Assembly: GCA_036261625.1 (NCBI GenBank)
Contig: DATAKL010000033.1
Span: 7,212-71,211 of the forward strand
Reading direction: 5' to 3'
DNA: 64,000 bases
Source of the DNA: JAAXKN01 sp036261625
GTDB taxonomy: Bacteria; Bacteroidota; Ignavibacteria; Ignavibacteriales; SURF-24
Shown: positions 8,644 through 16,331 of the stretch, in pieces
Layout: the number at the start of each line of letters is the position of its first letter
Numbering within the stretch: position 1 is the first letter of the stretch
Position numbers and translations under genes: made by a program
Notes under the pieces: model-generated
The model's input: only the letters and a program-made list of their open reading frames with translations
Told to the model about the DNA's origin: nothing
The model's database searches: none

Positions 8644-8745
8644 TATTAGAATATTTATCAGTTAATAGGTCTAGTAAAAACAAATAACAGAAAATTTATT
8701 CAAATTATAAAAACTGGAGAAAAATATAGGGTTATTTACAAACAA

Positions 8746-9051
8746 ATGTTGCAAAACAAATTAATTAGTTCCAAGTATATAAAAATGCTCATGACATATG
8801 GAAGTTTCGATGACCATATAAAATGTGCGTTAAGAGAAAAATTTGCAGAGATATTTCTCCAATATTTTCCTGTCCATGCAAGTGGAGTATCTGCTAATGA
8901 TTTTATTAATAACGTAAAGCTAAATGATGATTTAACTTTTCTTAATTCGGTTCCAATAGATGATGAATCAAGCTATTATTTTGAACCCATGCTGTTATTT
9001 TTAGAGCATGCAATAATGTTCATGGAGTCAGATTCGTTATTGGAAAACTAA
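8746..9051 (+). CDS. Hypothetical protein, 101 residues
   Basis: A small acidic helical protein without signal peptide. It contains MTYGSFDDHIKCALREKFAEIFLQYF and ends in a hydrophobic helix (FLEHAIMFMES). I see no clear ribosome site immediately before the ATG, though GGAG lies about 30 bp upstream. A hairpin terminator follows at 9068. No family is recognised, so coding status rests on length, direction and context. Confidence 0.4.
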   Translation: MLQNKLISSKYIKMLMTYGSFDDHIKCALREKFAEIFLQYFPVHASGVSANDFINNVKLNDDLTFLNSVPIDDESSYYFEPMLLFLEHAIMFMESDSLLEN

Positions 9052-9067
9052 AATATGAAAGGGTTAT

Positions 9068-9089
9068 GGGCAGGTTTTATAACCTGCCC
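9068..9089 (+). terminator. Hairpin after the 8746-9051 gene
   Basis: A 9-bp stem GGGCAGGTT / AACCTGCCC (9068-9076, 9081-9089) with loop TTAT. There is no strong T-tract. Confidence 0.55.
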
Positions 9090-9181
9090 AAATTAATGAG
9101 CTAATAATTATAAAGAAAATATTGTACTACATTTTGGCAAAAAGAAATGCTTTAACGTCTGAAATCTATATTTATAGTAGG

Positions 9182-9328
9182 TTAATCAATCGGTCAAATA
9201 TAACGATATTCAAAATAGAAATATTGAAATTAGCCAAATTGCAATTTGACCATTAGTTTGATTAGCCTCTAATAATGAATGTCGGCAATTTGGCTTTTTA
9301 TTTTAGAATAAAATTAGAGGCTATAATG
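9182..9328 (+). promoter_or_regulatory. Multi-state RNA leader (attenuator-like) before the winged-helix gene
   Basis: Several perfect inverted repeats interleave. A/A' is AGCCAAATTGC (9232-9242) with GCAATTTGGCT (9285-9295), followed directly by TTTTATTTT, so it can act as a terminator. B/B' is TAGCCTCTAAT (9263-9273) with ATTAGAGGCTA (9313-9323), and B' contains the AGAGG ribosome site (9316-9320) of the ATG at 9326. C pairs 9183-9189 with 9258-9264 and 9192-9199 with 9244-9251. A local palindrome (9235-9248) competes with A and C. The order A-B-A'-B' means the folds interleave, which fits transcriptional and translational control of one gene. Confidence 0.6.
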
Positions 9329-9817
9329 AAAAAAAAGAAAGATATGACAAAAAGAACTCTTTTGTTTTTGACTCTGGCAGAAGTTGGAAGTTATACAATG
9401 GTTAACAAGTTCTTGATAAAGTTGCTTGGATTAAATGCAGCTTTCTTGTTATGTGAGTTAATTTCTTTGCAATCGTATTTTGCTGAAAGAAATATGTTAC
9501 AAGAGGACGGTGCCTTCTATTTGGCAAAAAGTGAGTTTAACAAAAATGTATCATTAAAACGCTCAAAGCTGGATAGAGCTATGGCCATATTAACTAAACA
9601 CAATTTAATTACGATGTATGAACAAACTGGACAAGCAAATAGATTTATTCTGAACGAAGGAAAAATAACAGAACTGTTATTAAGTCCAGAAGTCTGTCTT
9701 TTAGAAGCAGACCACCATGCTCTTAACCGACAAAGTACCCAGTCGGAAATCAACAGAGAACCCTGTATAATTCAGACACCAAATAATAATAACATAATAA
9801 ATCTAAAATCAGCATAA
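9326..9817 (+). CDS. Winged-helix protein, possible replication initiator or replisome organiser
   Basis: I choose ATG 9326 (163 residues) because AGAGG lies 5 bp upstream; the in-frame ATG at 9275 has no ribosome site and lies inside the leader structure. Residues about 40-120 read as a winged-helix domain: LLCELISLQSYFAER, then DGAFYLAKSEFNKNVSLKRSKLDRAMAIL as a recognition region, then LITMYEQTGQANRFILN as the wing. This layout is typical of plasmid and phage replication proteins. The C-terminus is polar and Asn-rich, perhaps disordered. It is followed by a strongly structured non-coding region (9831-9993) that could be an origin. No sequence-level family match is claimed. Confidence 0.55.
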   Translation: MKKKKDMTKRTLLFLTLAEVGSYTMVNKFLIKLLGLNAAFLLCELISLQSYFAERNMLQEDGAFYLAKSEFNKNVSLKRSKLDRAMAILTKHNLITMYEQTGQANRFILNEGKITELLLSPEVCLLEADHHALNRQSTQSEINREPCIIQTPNNNNIINLKSA

Positions 9818-9830
9818 TTTATAATCTTTA

Positions 9831-9993
9831 TAACTTTATAAATTTTGCTAACGCAAAATTTATGCACCTTCGGTGCCTAATTCTGAAATATTTAATGAGA
9901 GCTGAATATAGAATAATATCTAGAGAAATATAAATTAACATTTATAAAGTTAAAGCTACTATCTTCAGCTTACGAAGTAAGAAGCGTTAGCTT
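9831..9993. other. Dense cluster of inverted repeats, candidate origin or structured RNA
   Basis: A 12-bp outer inverted repeat (9831-9842 with 9941-9952) encloses two adjacent hairpins: ATAAATTTTGC/GCAAAATTTAT (9838-9848, 9853-9863) and GCACC/GGTGC (9864-9868, 9872-9876). AGCTGAA/TTCAGCT (9900-9906, 9964-9970) and CTTAC/GTAAG (9969-9973, 9977-9981) follow. No gene fits here; the non-coding stretch runs from 9818 to 10201. Confidence 0.45.
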
Positions 9994-10201
9994 ATGAATG
10001 TATATTTAAGATGAATTTTAAGTTTCGGCGCGACATTATAATCAATTCAGAAATTGTAAAATGGCGTGCTAAAATAGGCAAAATGGGTCAGAAAAGAGAT
10101 TGCAGTTAGTTAAAAAGTCCAATTTCTGATTAATAAACCCCATGTTGAAAAACCAAAAATGTTACCGTAATAAAAAGTCAAATATAAAAAAGAGGTGTTG
10201 A

Positions 10202-10714
10202 ATGAATTCAAATATTGAATATAGCAATACGTATTTTGATTTCAGTAAAAATGACCAGAATGTTTTAGAATCAAGTGTCGATTTTACTTTGATAACTGAT
10301 GAAATACTAGAATTTAATTTGAGAAAAAGCAAAAAGTACATATGTGTTAATGCTCTTATTTCTACTGGCAGAATTGTTTTAACTGATGGCTATTTTTTGC
10401 GAAATGAGATTCACAGATTTAGAATGGTCGGTAGCAAATATGAGGATATTAACAAATCTTATTATGACAAAAGAAAAGAGCTTTTTGCAAAAGGTTTACT
10501 AGTTGAAGAAACAGTCCTGAAAAACAAAAACTTGAGCAAATTTACAAATGACAATTCCAGTTATACACGGTTCAGGATTGTTGAACCGATTGAATTTGAG
10601 AGTATTGTTTTTGCTACAAGCATGATATTGGGAAATTGGCTTTCGCTAAAACAATGTTTTGATTATTGGACTAGAAATACGCTGAAACTTGAAAAATATA
10701 TAATTCAAAAATGA
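10202..10714 (+). CDS. Hypothetical protein, possibly DNA-binding
   Basis: A 170-residue soluble protein preceded by AGAGG (10191-10195) close to the ATG. The middle contains FRMVGSKYEDINKSYYDKRKELFAKGLLVEE, which looks like a helix-turn-helix followed by a wing, comparable in layout to the protein at 9326. The C-terminal part (SMILGNWLSLKQCFDYWTRN) is helical. It lies between the structured region and the integrase, a place where mobile elements often keep a regulator or excisionase, but its size is large for an excisionase. Family unknown. Confidence 0.5.
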   Translation: MNSNIEYSNTYFDFSKNDQNVLESSVDFTLITDEILEFNLRKSKKYICVNALISTGRIVLTDGYFLRNEIHRFRMVGSKYEDINKSYYDKRKELFAKGLLVEETVLKNKNLSKFTNDNSSYTRFRIVEPIEFESIVFATSMILGNWLSLKQCFDYWTRNTLKLEKYIIQK

Positions 10715-10836
10715 AAAAATTATAAAACATTCAATGAAAAATCAGTCGGATTCAATTGGGGTTGGGTATTGTAGAATAACAGGTGGTTGACCAAGAAATG
10801 CCATTTGATTACCATCCAACCAGAAAAAATTATAAA
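10713..10836. repeat. 14-bp direct repeat pair upstream of the integrase
   Basis: GAAAAAATTATAAA occurs at 10713-10726 and again at 10823-10836, 110 bp apart, just before the integrase start at 10845. It could be a pair of arm-type integrase or regulator sites, or chance in AT-rich DNA. Confidence 0.35.
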
Positions 10837-10844
10837 GGTAAACA

Positions 10845-11819
10845 ATGGCGTCAATTTATACACGTGGGAATATTCTCTGGATAAAATACTTAGTACAAGG
10901 CGAACTTGTTCGAGAATCTCTGAAATTAAAGGATTCTCCAAAAAATAGGGAACAGGCACAGAAAAAATTAAATCAAATAGAACTGAACGTTCAGCAGAAT
11001 CTTATAAAGCCAGAAAAGAAATTAAAACCGTTACATTTTGATGAAGCCACATTGATTTTGTTTACTCGTAAAGGTTTCAATCAGAAGAATAAAAGAATGT
11101 ATGAATTGGCATTTGACTCTTTTCGTAAAGTCTGTGGAAATCCTAAGATTAAGGATATTTCGAACAAGCATTATTTGCAATTCAGGAATTATCTTCTTGA
11201 AAATCGGGCATATTCTACAGCAGCTACTTATGTGAATTATCTTCGGATATTTTTTAACTTTCTGAAAGATGAAGAACTTTACAGAGATAAAAATCCGTTT
11301 AAGAGACTTAAGGAAAAACCAAAGACAATTGTTTCAATTCCAGATGACCATTTTGAACAAATATTCAATTACTTTACTGAAAATGACAAATTGGAATTAT
11401 ACAGATTCATAAGATTTCTTTATCTGACTGGATTTAGATTAAATGAAGCTTTGCAGTTTACATGGGAACAAGTCAGATTTGATGAAAACATAATTCTGGT
11501 TCAGAATTTTAAGGATAACAGAATTGACATATTCCCATTGTACAAAGAGTTAAAGGAATTTCTGGAGTCGTTCAGAAAAGAACAAGGAAAGCTGTTCCGA
11601 TATAAGGCAAGACACGCATTGAAACTGTTTCAGAATTCACTTAAAGCACTAAATCTTCCAAGATATACGATTCACGACATTAGAAGAACTTTTGCAAGCA
11701 GATATGCCGTAAAACTAACTCCAGTAGAATTGAAGGCGATAATGAGGCATAGGGATATTAAAACAACATTAGCTCACTATATTTCACTGGACATTAAGAA
11801 AATAGGCGAAAAGTTATAA
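10845..11819 (+). CDS. Tyrosine recombinase/integrase
   Basis: The 324-residue protein has the phage-integrase layout: a short N-terminal AP2-like part, a SAM-like core-binding domain (about 65-150), then the catalytic domain. Catalytic residues are visible as the Arg of TGFRLNEAL (about 198), HDIRR (about 277-281), RHRD (about 301-304) and the nucleophile Tyr of LAHYI (about 312). It lies about 1.06 kb from the 3' end of tRNA-Lys, the usual place for an island integrase. It very likely catalyses integration and excision of the AT-rich element into that tRNA gene. Confidence 0.92.
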   Translation: MASIYTRGNILWIKYLVQGELVRESLKLKDSPKNREQAQKKLNQIELNVQQNLIKPEKKLKPLHFDEATLILFTRKGFNQKNKRMYELAFDSFRKVCGNPKIKDISNKHYLQFRNYLLENRAYSTAATYVNYLRIFFNFLKDEELYRDKNPFKRLKEKPKTIVSIPDDHFEQIFNYFTENDKLELYRFIRFLYLTGFRLNEALQFTWEQVRFDENIILVQNFKDNRIDIFPLYKELKEFLESFRKEQGKLFRYKARHALKLFQNSLKALNLPRYTIHDIRRTFASRYAVKLTPVELKAIMRHRDIKTTLAHYISLDIKKIGEKL

Positions 11820-12031
11820 AAACAATAAAAAATAACTTCACTCTTAAAATATATTGTATTAGTTTTACCTGCAAAGTAAAAACAAATGAATCGCATATTC
11901 ATTTTCATCATGATTAAAAATCTTAAATAATGTGAAATTGTGGCGAGAGCTTAAAGTTCAATTGGTATTCTGATATAATATCCATTTATCATAAATAACT
12001 TTCATTTAATCAACTTCTAAAAGTAATTGTT

Positions 12032-12772
12032 ATGGAAGATAAAATAATACTTATTATTCTTTTCTCTTTAACAGCCAGCATATTAGTAGTGTTATGGAAT
12101 ACTCTGTCTATTGAAAGACTAAGAAAAACGTTAAAAGAGGGAAAAAATCTTGATCCAGATGAGAAATACTTTGAATTAAAATATAAAATTCAGTATATGG
12201 GATTTGCTGGAACTTTAATATTAGCATTTGTCGGTGCTTTAGGTTACAGCAATTTTAAAGATATTAAGACGGACTTGAAAAAAAATCTTGATGAAATGAC
12301 GGATATATATAATAAAAAAATGCTTTCTCAAGCTAATTATTATCTGAATCAAACCGATACATTGCTAAGAGTAAGAATTGATAACACAAATAAGGCTTTT
12401 TCGGATTCATATGATTCATTAAACAAAGATTTAAATGATTCCTATAATGAACTTAATTCTGAAGTTGTTTCAGCAAGGAAAGAGGTAGCGGGCTATAATG
12501 AAAAAATGAAAATGTTAAATGAGAGAATCGGATATAATAAATTATATGTAATAGATGAATACAAACTGACAAATCTTCAATTGTACAATAAAGTTATTCC
12601 ATTTAAGAATCTTGGATTTAACAATCTTAAAACAATACCTACCGTTTTTGTAAGTCCTAAAACCGATTTCAATGCTACTATTAAAAAAGTTACGCAAGAA
12701 TCTCTCGAATTAGAAGTAAAGAATGCAAAAACCGACACGGTTTCAGTAGGTATTTTATTGTTTGTTAAATAG
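12032..12772 (+). CDS. Two-span membrane protein with coiled coil
   Basis: This 246-residue protein has membrane helices at about 5-24 and 57-72 and a cytoplasmic charged loop between them (ERLRKTLKEGKNLDPDEKYF). A long heptad-rich coiled coil follows (about 75-170, rich in Asn, Asp, Lys and Ser), then a small beta-rich C-terminal domain (about 175-246). No family is recognised. It is the last gene of the island, between the integrase and the tRNA, a usual place for element cargo. Its flanks (11820-12031 and 12773-12850) show nothing else I can support. Confidence 0.55.
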   Translation: MEDKIILIILFSLTASILVVLWNTLSIERLRKTLKEGKNLDPDEKYFELKYKIQYMGFAGTLILAFVGALGYSNFKDIKTDLKKNLDEMTDIYNKKMLSQANYYLNQTDTLLRVRIDNTNKAFSDSYDSLNKDLNDSYNELNSEVVSARKEVAGYNEKMKMLNERIGYNKLYVIDEYKLTNLQLYNKVIPFKNLGFNNLKTIPTVFVSPKTDFNATIKKVTQESLELEVKNAKTDTVSVGILLFVK

Positions 12773-12847
12773 AAGACCTCACTTATTTAATGCTTGTGCC
12801 CGAAATTGTGCCAATGATATGTATTCAAAAAGAGAGTCTTTAAAATG

Positions 12848-12881
12848 AAAAAACCTCAAAAACAAGACGTTTTAGAGGTTT
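12848..12881 (-). terminator. Terminator of the tRNA-Lys gene
   Basis: On the minus strand AAACCTC pairs with GAGGTTT, and AAAAC with GTTTT inside, around a 5-nt loop; a run of T follows. It starts 2 bases after the tRNA 3' end. Confidence 0.8.
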
Positions 12882-12882
12882 C

Positions 12883-12958
12883 TGGTGCACTCTGCGGGAT
12901 TCGAACCCGCGACCTGCTGATTAAGAGTCAGATGCTCTACCAACTGAGCTAAGAGTGC
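12883..12958 (-). tRNA. tRNA-Lys (anticodon CTT)
   Basis: The minus strand gives a 76-nt cloverleaf. Its acceptor stem is GCACTCT/AGAGTGC with discriminator A and encoded CCA. The D-arm is AGCTCAGTTGGTAGAGC. The anticodon loop CTCTTAA gives anticodon CTT (stem TCTGA/TCAGC), and the T-arm is GCGGGTTCGAATCCCGC. It faces away from the chromosome and its 3' end abuts the AT-rich island, so it is the probable attachment site of the integrase at 10845. I found no second copy of the tRNA 3' end in the window. Confidence 0.97.
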
Positions 12959-12960
12959 GG

Positions 12961-13249
12961 AGTAAAATTAAGAAAATTTCACATTTTTTCCAAAAATATT
13001 ATGCGGTATTTTTTCTTCCCATGTATCTTTTTTGATTTTTTTATGTATTTTACGAAGCTGAACCGTTTTTTAGATCATTATATGCCGCCCCTACAGGGCT
13101 CCATGGGTGTGGGGGGAACCGTTTTCTATAGACAGAATGCCCCCTTGGGGCTTGTTAACTATGTAACGAAAAATGCTCTCCCTTTCATTAGCTTTCTGAA
13201 CCATGAGGCCGACCGTCAGACCCCAGACTTTTGAATTTCCTGCAATTTT
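12961..13249. other. Intergenic region with a short repeat, no gene
   Basis: Upstream of the tRNA and before the next gene. It contains CTATAGACAGAATGCCCC followed by a GGGGC arm (about 13127-13153), which resembles 26692-26717. A 77-codon open frame here has no ribosome site or domain and I do not call it. Confidence 0.5.
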
Positions 13250-13279
13250 TTGCATAATTGTAATTCCAATTTCTATAAT
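13250..13279 (+). promoter_or_regulatory. Sigma-70-like promoter for the 13306 gene
   Basis: TTGCAT (13250-13255), 18 bases, TATAAT (13274-13279). GGAG (13294-13297) then precedes the ATG at 13306. Confidence 0.55.
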
Positions 13280-13305
13280 GTTGCTTAAATTCCGGAGATG
13301 CTGAA

Positions 13306-13620
13306 ATGAGGAAACTGACTGTCCCGCTTCTATTTCTTATCCTTGCTTTTGCAGGATGCAAATCGTCTATCCTTGATGACCCTTCAACTACAATCCAGTT
13401 CTCAATTTCTGAAAAGGCCTATGTGAAGGTAACTGTAGCAAATAGCTATAATACTGTTGTTGCTACTCTTGTGGACGGCGTTGAACCTCCGGGTGTTTAC
13501 CAGCCCAACCTGGATATGCAGCATCTTCCCGAAGGCATGTATTTCTATACCGTGGAGGCTAAAGGCCTGGAAACGGGCAATTATACCAAAAAAACTACCT
13601 CTTTTTATCTGGTGAAGTAA
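13306..13620 (+). CDS. Small lipoprotein with FlgD-like beta domain
   Basis: The 104-residue protein has a lipoprotein signal (LLFLILAFAGC, Cys19). A compact beta-sandwich follows whose pattern (IQFSISEKAYVKVTVANS, then LPEGMYFYTVEAKG) resembles the FlgD Ig-like fold also used in C-terminal secretion domains of Bacteroidota. Its stop overlaps the start of the next gene by one base (TAATG), so the two are translationally coupled. It probably sits at the outer membrane together with that protein. Confidence 0.75.
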   Translation: MRKLTVPLLFLILAFAGCKSSILDDPSTTIQFSISEKAYVKVTVANSYNTVVATLVDGVEPPGVYQPNLDMQHLPEGMYFYTVEAKGLETGNYTKKTTSFYLVK

Positions 13621-14303
13621 TGAAAAAATATATTCTTATTCTTGCGGCTCTATTATCCTCCGCCTGCACTCTTTTTGCCCAGAACAGGGTGAGCTTTAAT
13701 GCGGGATACGGTAATTATTTGGGCAATTCGGAAAACTCTGCACCTGTTACAAACGGACAGAAATTCCGCTCGCATTTTTTATACGGCCTCTCCCTTCAGA
13801 AAGAGGACCTCTTCGGTCTTAACCTGATGCTGGACTACAGCTATAACCAGATCAAAAAAAATAATGTTTTTACTTTTACTCAAGCCGCCTACGACGGCAC
13901 TCCGCTCGCTGAGTTTGGAGGCGACCTGACGCTTGTAAGTCATAATTTCGATCTGGCTTATGTGGGCTCATTCAGCCGCTATTTTTCTTATGGTGCGGGA
14001 CCTTCTTTCTCTATTGTAAACAGGATTTTTGAGTTGCAGACTCCGCTGAAAGTTGGTGAAGTGCTCATAAGTCCCGAACGCGCCAATCTCTACGATAAGC
14101 TTGCCTCTTCACATCTTGGCGTAAACGGATTTTTGATGTTTACAATGCCCGTTTTTGAAGGCACAGGATTTTTTGTCAGTTCAAAATTGAAATTCCGCTA
14201 TACACATTCCGTATGGTTCGATGCGGGTTTGAGAAATCTGGATAATTATTCACAGGAATTCACCACCGGGGAGATATCTCTGGGGGCGGGATATTCGTTT
14301 TGA
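13620..14303 (+). CDS. Outer-membrane beta-barrel protein, hypothetical
   Basis: The 227-residue protein has a cleavable signal peptide (IILAALLSSACTLFAQ; the Cys is not in a convincing lipobox). Alternating beta strands rich in Gly and aromatic residues fill the rest, ending in a strand with terminal Phe (ISLGAGYSF), typical of outer-membrane barrels. It is the second gene of a two-gene unit with the lipoprotein at 13306 (1-base overlap). Substrate or role is unknown. Confidence 0.7.
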   Translation: MKKYILILAALLSSACTLFAQNRVSFNAGYGNYLGNSENSAPVTNGQKFRSHFLYGLSLQKEDLFGLNLMLDYSYNQIKKNNVFTFTQAAYDGTPLAEFGGDLTLVSHNFDLAYVGSFSRYFSYGAGPSFSIVNRIFELQTPLKVGEVLISPERANLYDKLASSHLGVNGFLMFTMPVFEGTGFFVSSKLKFRYTHSVWFDAGLRNLDNYSQEFTTGEISLGAGYSF

Positions 14304-14633
14304 TGTGAAGGAGAAGTCAAGATATTAAATCATCGGGGTGTTTGTGTTCGCATAATATTGTCAGGGTTCCGGTAACAGATATAAAACCACTGACGTGGTT
14401 TTGGGTATATTGGGATTGTCCTACCCAGGGTTCCTGCGCTCCTTCGGAGCTTGGAACCCTGGGCTACAGATAGTAAACGGCTACGCCGTTTTAATTATAT
14501 GCCCGGGTATGCCTGTCCAGATTTCAATTCATTTTGCACTATTATTTCCCGCATTTTTGACCTTGGACGTCGGACATTCCCCCTGCCTCACTTTTTAATT
14601 TTTAATTTTTAATTTTTAATTCTACCTTAGGGT
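14304..14633. repeat. Intergenic repeats and hairpins, no gene
   Basis: A large hairpin pairs CCCAGGGTTCC (14424-14434) with GGAACCCTGGG (14453-14463) around a smaller GCTCC/GGAGC stem. ACGGC/GCCGT follows near 14477-14490, and a TTTTTAA unit is repeated four times at about 14590-14618. A 67-codon frame across this region is a shadow of the repeats. Confidence 0.65.
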
Positions 14634-15530
14634 ATGCGAATTAAGCTTATATTTATCGCCATCTTTATTGGGTTCCTGGCCTTTTCCTGCTCCAAAAAAC
14701 AGGAAAATCCACTGAAATCCGCTAACCCCGTTAAGGACGACCTGGGCGTTACTGTGCCTTTTGATCAGGTCCCCAAAAGAATTGTATCCCTTGCCCCTAA
14801 TTTAACCGAAATGATCTATTCCCTCGGCATGGGAAGCCGCCTCGTGGGCAATACGCTCTACTGCACTTATCCGCCCGAGGCACGCAAGGTTGCTAAAGTG
14901 GGCGATATGCTTACTATAGATTATGAGAAAATACTCAGCTTAAAACCCGACCTCATACTTATTACCGTTGAGGGGAACGCAAAGGACAGCTATACAAAAC
15001 TAAAGAACCTGGGCCTCAGGGTCTTCGTGTCTAATCCCAGAAACTTTCAGGGCATTAAGAAAACTTACGCCGACTTAGGGCAGATTTTTATGAAACGCCC
15101 TGAGGCCGACAGCACAATTAACTTCTGGCAGGCTCAGTACGATTCGGTTACTTCGGAGACCCGAAGGCTAAGTCACCCTAAATGCCTCTTCTTCGTCGGC
15201 TTTAACCCTATTGTTGTGGCAGGGAAAAATACTTTTATTAATGAACTGCTTACTTCGGCGGGGCTCATTAATATTGCAGGCGACTCCCCGCAGAATTACC
15301 CCGTCTACAGCCGCGAGGAAATTATGAAAAGAGATCCGGACTTTATGATCATGACGGGCACTTCGCAGATGGAACAGGACGTGATTAAAAACAGCTATCC
15401 CGAATGGAAATCGCTTAGGGCGGTAAAAGATAACAGAATTTTAGTGGTGGATCCCGACTTGTATCTCAGGCCTGGGCCCCGTTTTATTCAGGCTTTGAAG
15501 GATCTGTTCTTTAAGGTTCATCCTCATTAG
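14634..15530 (+). CDS. BtuF/FecB-like ABC transporter substrate-binding lipoprotein
   Basis: The 298-residue protein has a lipobox (LAFSC, Cys19) and the helical-backbone metal/cofactor receptor fold (periplasmic binding protein, PF01497 type). Diagnostic stretches are VPKRIVSLAPNLTEMIYSLG near residue 45, YEKILSLKPDLILI near 102, and the C-terminal RPGPRFIQALKDL. It delivers a chelated ligand, such as cobalamin or an iron complex, to an ABC importer. No permease or ATPase gene is adjacent, so the ligand cannot be read from context. Its last 20 bases overlap the end of the convergent gene at 15511. Confidence 0.85.
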   Translation: MRIKLIFIAIFIGFLAFSCSKKQENPLKSANPVKDDLGVTVPFDQVPKRIVSLAPNLTEMIYSLGMGSRLVGNTLYCTYPPEARKVAKVGDMLTIDYEKILSLKPDLILITVEGNAKDSYTKLKNLGLRVFVSNPRNFQGIKKTYADLGQIFMKRPEADSTINFWQAQYDSVTSETRRLSHPKCLFFVGFNPIVVAGKNTFINELLTSAGLINIAGDSPQNYPVYSREEIMKRDPDFMIMTGTSQMEQDVIKNSYPEWKSLRAVKDNRILVVDPDLYLRPGPRFIQALKDLFFKVHPH

Positions 15531-15771
15531 GGAAGAGGTTCTCTTCACCCTTCGGCAGGTCTTCTTCCTTGAAGTCGGCAATGAATAGCCGGGCGCAAAT
15601 CTCACCCTGGAACTTGCCCGATTTCTGGCATTCGTGAAATCTCTCTTTGGCCGATTTCCCGTCGGAGGCTTTCCCGGTCATAGAAAAATTCTTCAGCTCT
15701 TCACAGCATTCAGTACAGAACTTAACGCCCGAAAATTGACCGTCCTTGTTATTTGAATTCGGTTTCCTCAT
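15511..15771 (-). CDS. Small cysteine-containing protein
   Basis: This 86-residue protein has FCTECCEEL near residue 18 and HECQ and ICARLF later, which may bind a metal. The tail is acidic. It starts inside the end of the upstream gene (23-bp overlap with 15749-16099), so the two are coupled. No family is recognised. Its end overlaps the convergent binding-protein gene by 20 bases. Confidence 0.55.
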   Translation of the reverse strand: MRKPNSNNKDGQFSGVKFCTECCEELKNFSMTGKASDGKSAKERFHECQKSGKFQGEICARLFIADFKEEDLPKGEENLFPNEDEP

Positions 15772-16099
15772 CGTTGAACTCGCTTACTTTTGGCTCCCAG
15801 TCCATCCCTTCGCAGGGAATGCTCTCCAGCGTGGGATGCTGGTCAAATTTTGTACATAATACCGCCGTCTTATCAAAATATTTACAGGAAGAGCACAAAG
15901 TGGATTCAATTATGTCTTTGTTCTTTTCCTCAAATATTTTATACTGGATTACAGCCGGATGCAATATCACACCGTAGAGTAGCGTGAAACTCATCGCCCA
16001 CCATACCTGATAGTCCACCCAGCTTCTCAGTAACCATATGACCGGTATCAGAATTATAGTGCGGATAATCGCCCAGTATACTATTGCTCCCATTTTCAA
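15749..16099 (-). CDS. Two-span membrane protein with cysteine cluster
   Basis: The 116-residue protein has two hydrophobic segments (about 6-23 and 31-50). The soluble tail carries CSSCKYFDKTAVLC and a later Cys (IPCEG), resembling short Cys-rich modules that bind iron-sulfur clusters or zinc. It is the first gene of a two-gene minus-strand unit with 15511-15771. Function is unknown. Confidence 0.6.
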   Translation of the reverse strand: MKMGAIVYWAIIRTIILIPVIWLLRSWVDYQVWWAMSFTLLYGVILHPAVIQYKIFEEKNKDIIESTLCSSCKYFDKTAVLCTKFDQHPTLESIPCEGMDWEPKVSEFNDEETEFK

Positions 16100-16331
16100 T
16101 TATTCCCATTTCTAATCATATCCCCTCCAAGCCGGCCCCGGGGCAGCTTTACGCTTTTAATCTAAAAATTGCCGGAATAATAATCAATTTAGAAATTGCG
16201 CCGGAGAAAAACGTTCGACGTTCAACCACGCCAGAGGCGGGCACGCGTTCAACGCCGGAGACGGAAATTTTATTTGTGACGCATAAATCGTATATTTTAG
16301 GATTATGTATTAATATAAAGATATAATATCT

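Noticed and set aside
9275..9325. Upstream ATG start for the winged-helix gene
   Set aside because: It has no ribosome site and lies inside the leader stems; ATG 9326 has AGAGG at the right distance.
1..12882. Second copy of the tRNA-Lys 3' end as left attachment site
   Set aside because: I looked for the tRNA 3' segment in this stretch and found none, so the left end is taken to be outside the window.
13001..13234. 77-codon frame upstream of the 13306 lipoprotein
   Set aside because: No ribosome site or domain; it crosses a hairpin repeat shared with 26692.
14395..14598. 67-codon frame before the BtuF-like gene
   Set aside because: It runs through a large hairpin and simple TTTTTAA repeats.
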